The translations under genes were made by a program, and so were the position numbers. Below are positions 23,799 to 37,175 of a stretch of 64,000 nucleotides of DNA, one piece after another. The stretch is from Anarhynchus alexandrinus (Eukaryota > Chordata > Aves > Charadriiformes > Charadriidae). Location: NCBI GenBank assembly GCA_008711295.1, contig VUYV01000003.1:6831010-6895009 (forward strand). Direction: 5' to 3'. The notes under the pieces were generated by a model. That model ran no database searches, was not told where the DNA came from, and saw only the letters and a list, made by a program, of their open reading frames with translations. Positions within the stretch are counted from its first letter, which is position 1; each line of letters opens with the position of its first letter.

Positions 23799-23817
23799 TT
23801 TTTTTTTTTTTTTTTTT
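23799..23817. repeat. Poly(T) run, 19 bp
   Basis: Uninterrupted run of 19 T, probably length-variable. No retroposon body is recognised next to it. Confidence 0.85.
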
Positions 23818-26800
23818 GGTGGATACAAGGTTCTATAGAAATTCTGAAAGAGAAGATACTGTGTAGATTTCTGACATACCAGTAATGTACAACAAAATCG
23901 TGTAAAGAATAGTCAGAGATAAGCTTAGTAAGGAGTCATTTACTCTATTTATTCTTATACATGGATGTGAAGAATTAAATTGTGTCTGAAAAATAGGGAG
24001 TGATTTATACCTTTTTGTACCAGAAACTTAACTTAGAATTTCCTGTCTGTTTCACTATATTCATCTAGGAATTAAATTTGTCAACCTTGACTCCAGATTA
24101 ACAGGTTTTATTGTTTATCTTTTAGAAGTCTTTTAGGAAAATCCTCCTTTATTTTTAGATGTAAAACTACTAGTAATACAATGAACACAGTTACAGCTTA
24201 AGGCTTTTTTTCTTTAATTCTGTCAAATGGGAATTTTCAAATTTATCTTCTTGTTAGAGATTGAGTTGAGAATCTCTTTTTGGCCTCTCTTAGGTCTTGT
24301 CCATCATCAGTTTCTATGGAGATTTTTATTTTCAAATCATCTTTTGCTTGCAGCCATAAATAACTTAGCAGAGAACAGTGCTGAAATTGATTTTTTTTTT
24401 TCTAGTAGAGATTCAACACTAATACAAAGTATTAATGCTGACCTCATATGCTTACATCAACAGATTGGCACCTCTGACTGTCACACATTCTGGGCAGTTG
24501 GGGATTTATTCTACTTTGACATTGCTAAGGTTGCTATTAACGCTGAGAAAATGAGTTTAGAAGTTTAAGACTATCGCTTTTCGAAATGGAATGGAAAAGC
24601 TTGTGATACCTTCGTGTATATTATTATTATTGAAGCAGTTTACCACAAAAGAGTAAGGAAGAATACATGGACTTTTTTCTTGAAGTTGTATCCATAATTC
24701 TAGGGCTTGAGTTTGTGAGACCTTGAGGCTGCCTTCACCAAGCTAAATGTTTCTAGTTTGTTCTAAACTGTAGGTACTTAAGTTACAGTATGCATCTTGC
24801 AGTGTTTCTCTTTTACAGAGATCTATTTCCATTTAAATGTTACAACTATAACCCTGCATCATCCATTCCATGATAAGGGGAAAGGACAGTAGGGGTAGTC
24901 ATAAGGCAGTAAGGAAGATATGCAGCAAGTAGCAACCAGATGCCAAATGGCTACTTCAGAAGTGCAGCTTCATATCTCTGCCAAGTTCAAATGGAAGCTT
25001 TTGTGAAGGAAAAAAATGAGGAGAAACACTCACAGAAAAATACAACAGTTTGTACGTTCAGAACCCTGCAGAGACGGAGAGATTTTTTCAGCTATCAGTG
25101 CTGTTGTCTAAAAACGTATTTGTGATGATTAATAGGACAACTTGAAAATTCAGTTTTGCAGCAGTAACACTAAAAAACCCCACCCTATAGTAATGGGAAA
25201 GCTGCAAAAATATTTAAATTTTAAAATGTTGGGCCGAAAGACTTTGCACTTTGAAGTAGCATCCTGTAATGTGGCAGATTTTTTAAGGGTAAACCTGGTT
25301 TTAAAAAATACTAGGGAAAAGATTAAAACATTTAATAGCTAAAAAGAGGATTTAAGCGAGAAAGAGAATGACAGCAATTCTTTGGCTAATCAACTTCTGT
25401 TTTACTTGAAGACGGTAAAGAAATGTTTGTGCTTGATAACCAGGTCAGGGCTACTTTGTATCCCAGCAGCATTATATGGACTACTAAGACTCTTAAAAAC
25501 AATGGCTATGAATTCAAGTGTACAAAGAATGAAGTCCTTTCATTTGTTTGGCTTTTAAGGTAGTTTAAGACATGTTTTGGAATTGGGGAACTGTATAAAC
25601 TGCTTCTTTACTCTTCTTACCAGACTTAGACTCCAATTCCTACATCTCCAGCTATACTGAGTTTCATCTGTTGTGTCAGCCATGTCCTGTTTTTTCCCAG
25701 TCCTGTACCAATGTTACTCTACCATCAGCATCAACTGGCAGAAGTTGTAGTTGTGAGCCCTGATGTAAAGCCAGCTCAGTACAGGCAGAAACCTCAGAGA
25801 TGAATCACCAAAAGCAAGACTGCACAGAGCATGTGCAGCTTTATTTTTATTTTTCTATTTCTCAGAACCTTTTATTTTCAACACTTTAGCCAAATTTTCA
25901 TGGGAGTCACAATGTGAATTTTCTGTGCCATGTTTAAAGTTTTGGATGTAAGGCCCTCTTTGTTGAAAGGGGGAACTTTTCGATAGAGTGCTGGGTTTTT
26001 TTTTAACATGAACAAAAAATGTGTATTTTGCACCAACCTTCTTTGCTGACAAATTACATTAAGTTGAGGTCTTACTGTGCTTTCTTTTCTGAACACTTAA
26101 GTAGAGAAAAAGTTAACATCCTTTCCAGTAAGGTAGCACATATATGATAATGTTTAATGTTTCTGAATTCTTAGATTAAACAAATTAATGCACCTCACAC
26201 TTTAAGACAAATTTAATATGAACTTTCAGTGACACAAAATTATATGACCACTCATATCAGTTCAAGGAAGTGAATTTTTACTGCATTTTAAATACTGTTA
26301 AAACATCCATTAAAAGCAGCAGAAACTGTGTGCATTTTTTTCCTCCATCACATATTCTGCAATACACTCTTATGTAGTAAACAATTTACACTGGACTTGT
26401 AGAGGTAGAAAAAACTTACAAAGAGGCAACATAACAGAGCTATGGGCAGAGCACATTTGTTTGTGTGTGTGATATTTGATGTAAATTATTCATATAAAGG
26501 CTAATCTTTATTTTCAGAGTAATTTCAAATGCATGTTATAATTGCCTTGGGTATTTGACTAAAGCCAGCAGTTGAATGGTACACTGTAGAAGAATAATGA
26601 AATCATAGAACAACCCATTAAATTTCACTGATTTTACTGACTGTGCCAATGTTTTGGTTTTTTGTTTTTTTTTTTTTCTTTTCAGGAGAACAGAAGTAGA
26701 GCACAATGTATTATCTGCTTCAGATAAAACTACAAAAATAGAGAGTCTGAGGTAAATCTTCTGACAATAATGCCAGACAGGAAAAGTGGATCCTCTCCAA

Positions 26801-29800
26801 GAAATACTACAGAAGTTAGTAAGCTGTATATCAGATGTTGGTTAGCATATTCAGTGCTTACTGCCAAAAGAAAAACTTAAGTAAAGGACAGCAGCATTTC
26901 TCATTGTTTAGTAAGCAAACAAAAGGAACAAACAAACTATTCAACAGATGCACAAAGCATTGTGTAGAGACATCTGGATTGTATTTGGATATGTAATTGA
27001 ATAAAGATTTCAAATATAAACAAAGATTCTTCTTTATTGCTCATTAGAGTAGTAGACAAGCCAAACTATTCACTGAAAGAAGTTAAGTGACACTTTGATT
27101 CCTTTTATTTTCTGTAAGGAGAATATATTTTAATTGAATTCTCTGTCAACTGAAGTAGTAAGAATATGGTGAACAAATACCATCGAGTCATTTATTACAG
27201 ACATTTGATTTTGAATGTTTGCATTACTTGTTTCTCATTTGAAAAGTAATGTATGCTATTTAGCTTACTTAATACAAAGTCTCTTTTTTATTATATGATG
27301 TAATAATGATTGATAAGGATGTCTCAATACAGTACTTTGGTTTGATCATGAGATAGTGCAAAATACATTGTGTTGTGAGCAACATTTAACTTAAAATGTC
27401 AACCTTTCTACTTTAGGTGATTAATCTCAAGTGAAATGTGATAACCAACTAAGTTGTATTGCAAATGCCACCAAAAATAGACAATTTAAGCAAATCCATT
27501 TGACTTTGAATCAGCAGTAGGTCAAAAAAGATGCCTGTGGTCAGTTTCATTTTTTTACTGGGAGTGTTCTTCAGATGCAGCAGCACTGATTATTGCAAAT
27601 GCAGTGTATGTAGGCTGAGGTCAATAATTTGCCATAGGGGTGTATTTAAACATAATCTTTCCTGTCTTGCTCTTGATAAGAAAGGGCATTTTATTCATCA
27701 GTGTGCATATCCCCTAGATTAGAAAATACAGGTTTCACCTCCTGTCAGGCAGAAAGAAGAATTATTAGTTTGGAAATTCAATCCATTTTATCTCAGTTCT
27801 GTCAAGGACTGGTATTATTTCACAGAAAAGGATCACTCAAACTTTTGATAGCCTATAGAAAGTCCAATAAACCAATTGCACTGAAGTATCACACAGTTTA
27901 CATTTTGGTTTGCATGCTGAAGCTGCCTGCAAGAAGGTCCAAATGTAGAAAGCTGTCTGATGCGCTGCCATCAGCTGGTAAGTATAGAGGTGCAAGTGTC
28001 ATTGGAAGCTGTACAAAAGGGTGGTGAGGTTGATGTTTAGCTAAGATTTTTAGTGAGGTACTGTATAGTTGCAATGCTTTTGTTATGTAGAATTTTAGCT
28101 AACAGTGAGTCTGGCTGCAAACTGGAATTACCTGAGTTCCGTCCACATCTCTGCCAACAACCTGCTCTGCTGACCTGCTGGGGATCACCTAGACTTGCTG
28201 TGTTCCTCCTATTCGTTTACCTTTTTACACTGTAGACTTTCCTCCTAATGTTTATTTGTACAGTTCGTGAGGTAATAGGATCTTGATATTTATATGGGTT
28301 CTTATAGGCTGCTGTAAAGAGCGTATCGTGATTGACAGAGCATTAAAATGATAATCTGCCTTGCAAAGATGTCCTAAGAATTCACCAACCCAGTACCAAG
28401 CAGTGTCTGCCTCACACTGAAGTGAGAGGAAGAACACATTTTTACCTGGAGTATTATTTTAATGACTAAGTATAATTTTAGAAGGCTGGCACAAAATTCT
28501 TCTGCTTGATCATGGTAATTAACATTACACATGATTTGGTAAGTTAAACAGCTTTTGCATTGTAGCATTCAGAGGAAGTGAATACTGTAGTTAATTTTAA
28601 GAAGACACTCAAGCTATAAATTTCCGGTGCTATTTTATGCCACTGAGCAAAGGAGGAAAAGCAAAAATAAAGCAACAGACTTGTGAGTAAGTTGTTTATT
28701 AACAGCTGTATATGGAAAACATGTCCTTTCTTGCAAAATGCTTGAGGAAGTCTAAAAATTGTCAGGAAATAAAATAGTCAGTGCTCTCATTTACATCCAC
28801 TGCTAACATATGCATTTGCTAGTTTAGGAAAAAAGTTTATTCAGTTTTGTCTAAAATATTGCCTGTTTCTTTGTACCCATTAAGTGCAGTATGGAGAAAG
28901 GAGCAAAGAAGCAATAATATACAGTCATTTTAGTCCCCAGAATGTTCTCCCTTCAGCTTGCACCTACCAAAAGTGCCTTTTCTGTTCTAAAACTCCAATT
29001 TCCATTTATAAACTTGTTTTAACAAATGCACAGTATGGACTGAATTCTTTTCTTTCAGTGGACACATCTGTTATATCTGTGAAACTGCATGAGCACAGTG
29101 TTAAGAAGAGTTTGGCTTAGATTTTGCCTAGAAACTCACAATAGACATGCTTCCTAGGGTGTTCTCCTTCTCTCATCCCTGAATGACTGGTCTTCCAGTT
29201 TTCTACATATGGGGACCTTTTGGAGTATCACTACTGTATAAATGATTATCTATCTATTTTTTAATACAGATACATTAGTGAGGTACATTTCAAATTGTGT
29301 CTCAGAAATTTTTCATACTTAGTGCTGTCTTAAAAATACGAATTTTAACAGGTTACGTGCACTTTTTGGCAGATGAAGTTATGACAATACAAGAATAAGG
29401 TAGTTACTGGACCCCGGTTGGGAAGTAAAAGCCTTGGCACATTACAGATTGCAAGATAAAGAACAGAAACCCCTTCGTTAGAAGTAGACTCAAAATAGAG
29501 GGTATTCATAAAATATCTAAATTTGAAATGGCACATTTTCATAAATGTTCTGTCAAGAAGCACCACCCATCCTTCCTGATCTAGAGGTTTGGGATCTTAA
29601 ACACCCACCTGGTACTCTAGATCTTGCCATTAGTACATTAGGGAGTTTCAAGGAGGCCCTTGTGGATGTGTGTGTTTCACCAAGGTTGCTCTCGCTCTTA
29701 CTACTATACTGCATAGTCAGTGAATCAGACTGCAGGTGGAAGAAGTAGGAATCATCGCATGCTGTATGTTTTAATTATTTTCTTTTTTTCTTGCACAAAA

Positions 29801-30743
29801 CAAACTCATCAATGACATTTTAAACATTCTCTCTATTTTCTGTATCAGGAGTGGAACTAATATACATCTTTGGTTCATGTAATATAGTGTAACCTTGAGC
29901 AGCAATAATAAGGAAACTAATTTGAGACTGATGCTGAAAATTTCACGTGCAGCCTTTACACTCAAAGTATGATCTAAACAGAGTAGGATAAATACCAATT
30001 TGTAAAACGTCTTTCCCATTAGATTTTGAGTTAGCAAAGTTAAGGTGAAGGCGTTCAGTTTGGTCCCATTTTATGCATATTCCGCAAACAATGCATATTA
30101 GATCTCTACAATGCAGCAAATACTGAACTTAATGCTGTGTTTGTCCTTTTTTTTTTCACTGGAAGCATAAAAATATGGAGTAGAAGGTGGATGGATGTAT
30201 AATTGTCTTTAAAGAACTGCCAGGGATTTATTCATAATCATGTATATAGTAGTTATGAAGTGGTATTTTTTTTCTTATGTTTGCTGACTTTTGGAGTGCA
30301 GCTTAAAGCATTTGTTCTCAGGCAGACTCCCAGTTGAATATTTGATGGCTGTGCTAGCTAATACAGCCAACAATTCAAAGTGATGGTCTTCGGATTACTT
30401 TATTTGGGGAACAGGAGAAAGGCGAATGTGTTTTGTTTAATTGCATGTTTTGAATTCATAAGACATAATATGTTCTTTGGTGAAAAATGTCAAACAGAAG
30501 TAGTTATTTGCTTAATTATGCTCCAAGGCCCTACATTTGTTCTCCTGGACAGCTTTATAGAAAGCTTCTGCCTTCTGGCTCCTGGAGTTCCCAGTATTCA
30601 GAGAGAATACGAACATTGCTATATCCTTTGTTACCTCAGAGATTGCCGGTTTTGCCTCATTGCTCTATAAAGCTAACTCTCTACTGTGAGAGACTGACTC
30701 ACAGCATACACAAAGATCATGGTACAATGTTTAAAACAATGCA

Positions 30744-30767
30744 GTTTATTATTTATTTATTTATTTA
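30744..30767. repeat. (ATTT)n microsatellite
   Basis: About five ATTT/TTTA units with one irregular start. Confidence 0.85.
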
Positions 30768-32249
30768 GTGTGGGGTTTTTTTGTTTTTTGTTTTTTACAT
30801 TTTGGTTGTCAGGCCTGAAAATATTCTACCTTTTTTTTTTATGGTAATGAGACCAAGCCCCACATCTAGTACCTTAATCTAGGTTTTATTTTAGAAACTC
30901 AAACCTCCAAAAATGACATATTCACAAATGCATTCACTGCACCAGGTTGTGTTCAGTAGCACTGAGGGATTAACTGGAGGTGCTTCACAGCCTGAAAATC
31001 ACAATTCAGCTTGGAGAATGGGATGAGCTGTTCCATCTGATGACTATGTCTGATCAAAGGAAGAGACAAATGGATACCTTCAGGGAAGCCAGAAACCTCC
31101 TTTGAATTATATATCACTGTGTTACTTGCATTGGGTTATGAGTGAGAAAGTCAGTGTGCCCCTTTACCAGACTTGTCCACCAACAAATATGCCAGTTGTC
31201 TGCAGTAAACAAGAAGAATAAACACATATGAATGTTCCCATACCACACCATTACCTAATATGCAGGTTTGTGACTTCACTTGATCCACCAGTAAAATGAT
31301 GATTGCATTGAGCAACACTCAGATATGTTCTCCTCTGTCCTGGAATGGAGTGTAACCTCAGAAAAAAAAAGACAATTGTGTTGATGGCTTCCTAAATGCA
31401 GTCTTTTGGGGTTTGTTTGGTTTTGTTCTTGTTCTTGTTTTGGCAGAGTAGGCTGTGAATTAGAGCCAGCAGCTCCCTTCGAAGACTTAATGACTGTATG
31501 TGCCCAGTGGGTCTGACATACCACAAGGACTGCATATTATAGGTTTATTTCCTGTCTTTCATGAATTGTGATTTTTAAGGATTTTTTAAATGACAAATTT
31601 AATTTCTTTGAGTTTGGGTGGGGTGGGGGTTGTTTTTGTGTTGTTTGTTTTTTAAGGGGTTAGTAATAGTTTGGGATCATGGGATGTTTGGTTAGGTTTG
31701 CTTCCAGCACTTGGGAAGTGTGACTTGTGAAAAATGGTGGTAAGGCAGACAGCCCTCATTATCATGATTTTGAATTGAGCTCCTAGTATGCTTTGGTAAA
31801 GGTAAAAGATGTTGAGCAATTCTAAATGATAATGATTAGAATTATTTTGATTCGAAGTCGTTGACAATTTGTAGGAAAAAATTGCCTATTGTCTTTTCTG
31901 TTTCCAGGAATCCTGAAAATGTGATTTTATTTAACATTGCCATAACCATCCCTGAGAGAGAATTATATTATTCTCCTAAATTTTTCTCCTGTTTTTATTC
32001 CCTGTAACTCCTGTGAACATTTTTCCAGAAACAGTATTTCATCTCTTTCTCTTCCATCAAGCTGTTCGTGTTCTAGAAGTCTTCAGTGCACTGTTGCAAA
32101 ATCTGTAGGTAAAAGACATCATGCAGCCCATAAGAAACTGTCATTTCTGGTCACAAGAAGTAAAAAAAAGAGAAAATTTAGGATGACAAAGATATCTGTT
32201 AATTGGGGAATTTAGAGTGGGATAGCTGAAAGACAACCACTGCACCACT

Positions 32250-32520
32250 TACTGACGTAACGCAGAAGACGTAGTTAGGATGACTTGTGGGTGAGAAAGA
32301 TTTGTGTTCTGCAACACCTGCTGACCTCCCAGTCCCACCTCTCAAGGCTTGGTCCCCCAGCCCTATTTAGAAGAGCACCAGGGACCCAGGGCATCTGGAC
32401 ACTCACTCCGACTGCTCAGTGTGCCCAAATCCTGGTTGGTGGTCTAACCCTTACACGTGTGCTTCCTTCTCAGGCTCAGCCCCGACTTGTTGCTGGTGGT
32501 CCCTGAAAGGAATAAGTTCC
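32250..32520. other. GC-richer patch of unknown origin
   Basis: This stretch is clearly richer in C and G than its surroundings. It contains a CRE-like TGACGTAA, a weak TATTTAGA and a polypyrimidine-CAG site near 32464-32474. It could be an unrecognised LTR or other repeat, or a regulatory element. I recognise no family and no target duplication. Confidence 0.3.
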
Positions 32521-34337
32521 TCCTGCACATCTGAAGGCTCTTGTTTTCACTATTTATTGCTTTCTATATGAGACTGTTTGCACAAGCCACCAATGTCATT
32601 GCCTTTCTTCATATCTAAGGAAATAGGGACACTGCCCATATTTCTTTGACTTTCTCCATATCTAGGGTTGTCACTGGAATTTTTATCGCCCTTTGGTCTC
32701 TTTTCCCAACCTTGTTACAATGGTTTGAAGCTGACAACACTAACATAGCAAAGTTCATTTGTTTGCTTCCTTGTTTTCCAGTGCATATCGGATTAATTTA
32801 GTCAGAACGGGACAGATGTAGTTTAGGTTTCACTTATCTGAGCAGTGCTTTTGTGTGGGCTTCAACTTGACAAGAGCAATAAATAATGGTGCCAGTTACT
32901 TTCCAAGGAAGTTTTTCTTTGATCTGTGAAATTTGGGCAAATGTCATCTCACCACATCAGTCTTGTTCTTTGCTTTGTGATGTCTTCTGTTGCTCTGTAT
33001 TTGTGTCTGAGAGAAGCCTGTCAAAAAGTTGCTTGAGTATCTAGTATGAGATACCAGTGATACCTGAACAATCACAAACTCAGTACTGTTTTCTCTGCTT
33101 CTGCCCTGCCCAGTCATCTTGGTCCATCCTTGGGTCCAGCTTTCAACTGAAATGGTGCAAAAGGGGAGCCAAGGAGAAGAACTTGGAACAAATCAGAGTG
33201 CTTGATAAAAATATGCAGGAAGAGAGAAGAGTTGCTATCCCTGAAAAATAGCAAAGGATTTTGCCTAAGATTTGTGACAGCAAGATAAACTCAGACTTCT
33301 GACCCCAAATTATTAGGCATCTTGAATTCCATCTCATACACAGGAGTGAGGGATGGTTACGTGCACCCAGGCTCCGAGCAGTAAACTTAGCTCTGAACAG
33401 TATTTTTGGTATTGCTTGCCCAGAGATAACATTAAGAGAGGCCAAGATGCTCGGGACTGTGTTTTGAATCCTTGCAATCAGTATAAATGACTTTTGTACC
33501 ACTAAAGGGAGGGAAAATGTAAGGTGTGATAATCTTTAAGAACTGCTTACTCAGATAATCCCACATTTGGTTACCCTTACATGGACCATCACCAGGTATA
33601 TTGTGTTTCAACAGAACCTTCAGGCTCTAACAGATGTACTCGGGCACATATCAGATTGGTGAGGCACCTTTGCCCTCAGCAATGTGCCTCCCCTTGTGCT
33701 GGAGCAGGGGCTGGAAAGGAGCACCACTGCTGGTCTGCACTGTGTGGAATTGAGCAGTGTCTGATCACACACTTCTGACTGTTACTCCTGTGGGGTTTTT
33801 TTCAGGGGAATGAGAGAAGCTTGTGTAGGGGAGAGTAGCCTGAATGAGAAGCTGTGAGGTGTGTGACTGCCTCCAATTATTTCCCTCTCTCAGCTCTTAG
33901 TGCCTGGATTTGGAAAGCTGAACAGGAAAGTATTTCTGGTTTAAGAAATGTGAGAATGTTTGTTTCATATGCTCTTCTGCTATCCTCAGCTGGGCTTCTT
34001 TCATGTGTGTAAAGCCAGCATAAACTTGAGAGCTGATAGTATGAAATTAGTAATGCAATTAAGTACAACTGCTAAAGTATTCTAAATATATCCCATCACA
34101 TAGTCATCTCTATCCTATGCTTCTGTCTCATCAACAGAGATATCCCATGTTATCTAGATCAAATGTATCAAAACATGCAGAGTTAAAACCACTGTTACTG
34201 GCCAAGCCACTTTTACGTTCTCTGTTACTGGGGCTTCTTTTATACTCCACAGGGTTAAGCTACGTGCCTTACTGACAATAGCACAGTGAAATGCACATAA
34301 CCTTTTTTCAACCATTAGCCAACATTTAGTGAATAAC

Positions 34338-35660
34338 TGTCCTGGTTTAACCCCAGTCAGCCACTAGGACCATGCAGTTGCTGGCTCACTTCCCCCAGTT
34401 GGGATGGGGGAGGGAAACGCAAGGGTAAAAGTGAGAAAAAACTCATGGGTGGAGATAAAGACAGTTTAATAAGTAAAGCAAAAGCCATGCAAACAAGCAA
34501 AGCAAAACAAGGAATTCACTCACTGCTTCCCATGGGCAGGCAGGTGCTCAGCCATCTCCAGGAAAGCAGGGCTCCATCACACGTAATGGTTACTTGGGAA
34601 GACAAACACCGTAACTCCAAAACAACCCCATGCAATGCTACAGGATTGGGGTGGAGTGGCTGGAAAGCTGCCCGGCAGAAAAGGACTTGGGGGGGTTGGT
34701 GGACAGACAGCTGAATATGAGCCGGCAGTGTGCCCAGATGGCCAAGAAGGCCAACAGCATCCTAGCCTGTATCAGGAATAGTGTGGTGAGCCGGACTAGG
34801 GAAGTGATCATCTCCCTGTACTCGGCACTGGTAAGGCCCCACCTCAAGTACTGTGTTCAGCTTTGGGCCCCTCACTACAAGAAGGACATTGAGGTGTTGG
34901 AGTGTGTCCAGAGAAGGGCTACAAAGCTGGTGAGGGGTCTGGAGGACAAATCTTATGAGGAATGACTGATGGAACTGGGGTTGTTTAGCCTGGAGAAGAG
35001 GAGGCTGAGGGGAGACCTTATCACTCTCTACAACTACCTGAAAGGAGGTTGTAAAGAGGTTGGGGCTGACCTCTTCTCCCTGGTGACAAGTGATAGGACA
35101 AGAGCAAATGGGTTCAAGTTATGCCAGGGGAGGTTCAGATTGGATATTAGGAAACATTTTTTCACTGAAAGGGTTATTAAACATTGGAATAGGCTGCCCA
35201 GAGAGGTGGTGGATTCACCATCCCTGGAGGTGTTTAAAAAAAAGGGTAGATCTGGTACTTAGGGACATGGTTTAGAAGTGGTTTTGTCAGGTAGGTTAAT
35301 GGTTGGACTTGATGATCTTAAAGGTCCCTTCCAACCTCAGCAATTCTATGATTCTATGAAATGTTGCCCCACTTCCTTCTTCTTTCCTCAGCTTTATATG
35401 CGGAGCATGACATCACATGGAATGCAATATTGCTTTGGTCAGTTGGGGTCAGCTGTCCTGGCTATGTCCCCTCCCAACATCTTGTGCACTCCCAGCCTGC
35501 TCGCTGGCAGAACGGTATGAGGAGCAGAAAAGGCTTTGACTGCTTAGCCACAACCAAAACCACCTGTGCGCTATCAACCCTATTTTCCATCCCAAATCTT
35601 AAACATAGCACCATACATGCTGGTAACAAGAAAGTTAATTCTATCCCAAGTGAAACCATG
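34338..35660 (-). mobile_element. Solo LTR of family B, reverse, split by a CR1
   Basis: On the reverse strand it begins CATGGTTTCACTTGGGATAG and ends GGTTAAACCAGGACA, matching the forward copy at 11780-12457. The 5-bp duplication ATAAC is perfect (34333-34337 and 35661-35665). The LTR itself is about 595 bp in two parts, 34338-34630 and 35359-35660, separated by a CR1 of opposite orientation. A TATAAA (reverse) is at 35393-35398, inside GCTTTATATG on the forward strand. Internal retroviral genes are absent, so this is a solo LTR. Confidence 0.9.
34631..35358 (+). mobile_element. Relatively young CR1 LINE 3' fragment nested in the LTR
   Basis: This 728-bp CR1 encodes about the last 210 residues of ORF2 almost without damage. 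In one frame it reads [57 protein letters not shown], then, after one stop at 34966-34968, [33 protein letters not shown] and [18 protein letters not shown]. The stop is TGA where relatives have arginine, so a CpG transition CGA to TGA is likely. A run of A near 35237 shifts the frame just before the end. The 3' tail ATTCTATGATTCTATG is perfect. AACAACCCCA on the left and TGTTGCCCCA on the right may be a worn duplication. Of the CR1s here this is the least decayed, but it lacks ORF1, endonuclease and the catalytic palm. Confidence 0.95.
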
Positions 35661-37029
35661 ATAACAACAAAATTATATGGGTAAATATAGCCAAGCTGTT
35701 ACATGAAACTTTTCATGACAAATACATTTCTAGTTCATTATATCAATAAGACCTATAGTAATCATAACTTAGTCTATTAAATATCTACACCATAAAGTTT
35801 TGCATGAATGAAATTTTAACTGCTACCCTTCAGAGTATCAGAATTACTTACATAAAAATATAAGGGTATAATTTGACAGATGTGTCCATTAATAATTAGC
35901 AATTTCTGTTGACTGTCTTAATCTTATTGTTTAATGACTTAAGGCCTTATTCTGGTGGGATATGCACATCATGTGTGCATAATTTGAACACAGATATGGT
36001 AGACCACCACTGTGTAGGTTACATAAACCCCAAATACTGCCTCAACAGAATTTATTCTTATCTGAAAACTCCTTTAGAGTCCTAGGGTCCAAGTTCAGTG
36101 GAGTAAAGGGAGCTTTTAGTGTCTATATGGAACTTTTCTAATGGCTGAACTTGTACTTGTTTATCAGTATACTATTTAGGAATATTGCAAAATGTCATAT
36201 GAGACTGATATTATTCAGTAGTTCAATCTTTTATTCGGAAACATCACTCAAATTAGTCAACCTTCTGTGCTAAAGTGTCCAGTGACATTTTTCAGAGGCT
36301 ATTTTGGAACACAGATATTTCCCGCATTTCAAAGAAGCTAACCTCATCATCAGAGTCAGTGAAGATTTATCTGTACTGTCTGGATTCCCAAATGTGTTGG
36401 AAGTCTTTGACTCTGATCAGGCCAATGGCATCTACTGGAGGTAATGAAAGAATCTATGGGAATAGATTGAGCATGAAGATGATGCATACAACACTGCCAC
36501 AATATTATGACAAATTTCTGATTTATGTACGCTTGTTCAAATGATAATGTTTATAGTATTTTTTTTTCCTGGAATTCAATTATCTCTTGGAACTCTGATC
36601 ACAAATTAAGGTTGTTAAGAAGGTGACAGAAATGTATTTTATGGTTTAGGTCATGGAAAAATAATTAAAAAAAAAAAAACCAAAACAAAAACCAAACATG
36701 GAGCCCTTATTTACAAATGTGAGTGATCTAAACAAAGCACAGATGAATTTTTTTAGTAATGGTGACTCAAGCCTTACCTTTGTTACCTCAGATCCTGGCA
36801 CTGCTCTGTGGACATGTACTCCTCATTGCCTGATCTCAAAATGATACCTTGAAATACCCTCATGGAGCTGAAAAAACCCATTAGGTATGGCTTGATACAA
36901 AGCATTTCAGTGATGCTGTTTCACTACAGCAGTACGCAGCTTGGTGGGCAAGTGGCATGAAAGTTTTGTTTGTTTGGGTTTTTTTAAGCATTATTTTGTT
37001 GGGAATCTGCTTTCACACCTTCACATTTT
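35661..37029. other. AT-rich DNA without a recognised gene
   Basis: Begins with the LTR target duplication ATAAC. No gene, exon or repeat family is recognised; an A-rich run lies near 36666-36680. Confidence 0.6.
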
Positions 37030-37175
37030 CATAGAATCATAGAATGGTTCAGGTTGGAAGACACCTTAAGGGTCATCTACTTCCAACCCCCCTGCCAAGG
37101 GCAGGGACACCTTCCACTGGACCAGGTTGCTCAAAGCCCCATCTAGCCTGGCCTTGAACACTTCCAGGGATGGGG
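37030..37175 (-). mobile_element. CR1 LINE 3' tail (reverse strand)
   Basis: CATAGAATCATAGAATGGTT, then CAGGTTGGAAGACACCTTAA and CCAACCCCCCTGCCAAGGGC, is the reverse complement of a CR1 3' end. It runs on to the GGCCTTGAACACTTCCAGGG block, the start of the ORF2 end read in reverse. It stops abruptly at about 37175, so it is only about 146 bp long. The sequence is well preserved, so the insertion is fairly recent. Confidence 0.93.

Larger units (their letters stand above)
23091..34337. other. Long AT-rich stretch without a recognised gene
   Basis: No coding gene, RNA gene or known repeat family is recognised in these 11 kb. It contains a T19 run (23799-23817), an ATTT microsatellite (30744-30767), and an unclassified GC-richer patch at about 32250-32520. 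A site at 26686-26751 is flanked by good splice signals (see findings). The longest reading frames (113 codons at 24227-24568, 119 codons reverse at 33143-33502) have no family resemblance. Confidence 0.55.

Noticed and set aside
33143..33502. Reverse frame of 119 codons
   Set aside because: No family resemblance, no splice or promoter context, and length expected by chance in 64 kb on six frames.
34630..35275. Three overlapping forward frames as protein genes
   Set aside because: They are one CR1 ORF2 tail interrupted by a stop and a homopolymer shift; annotated as mobile element only.
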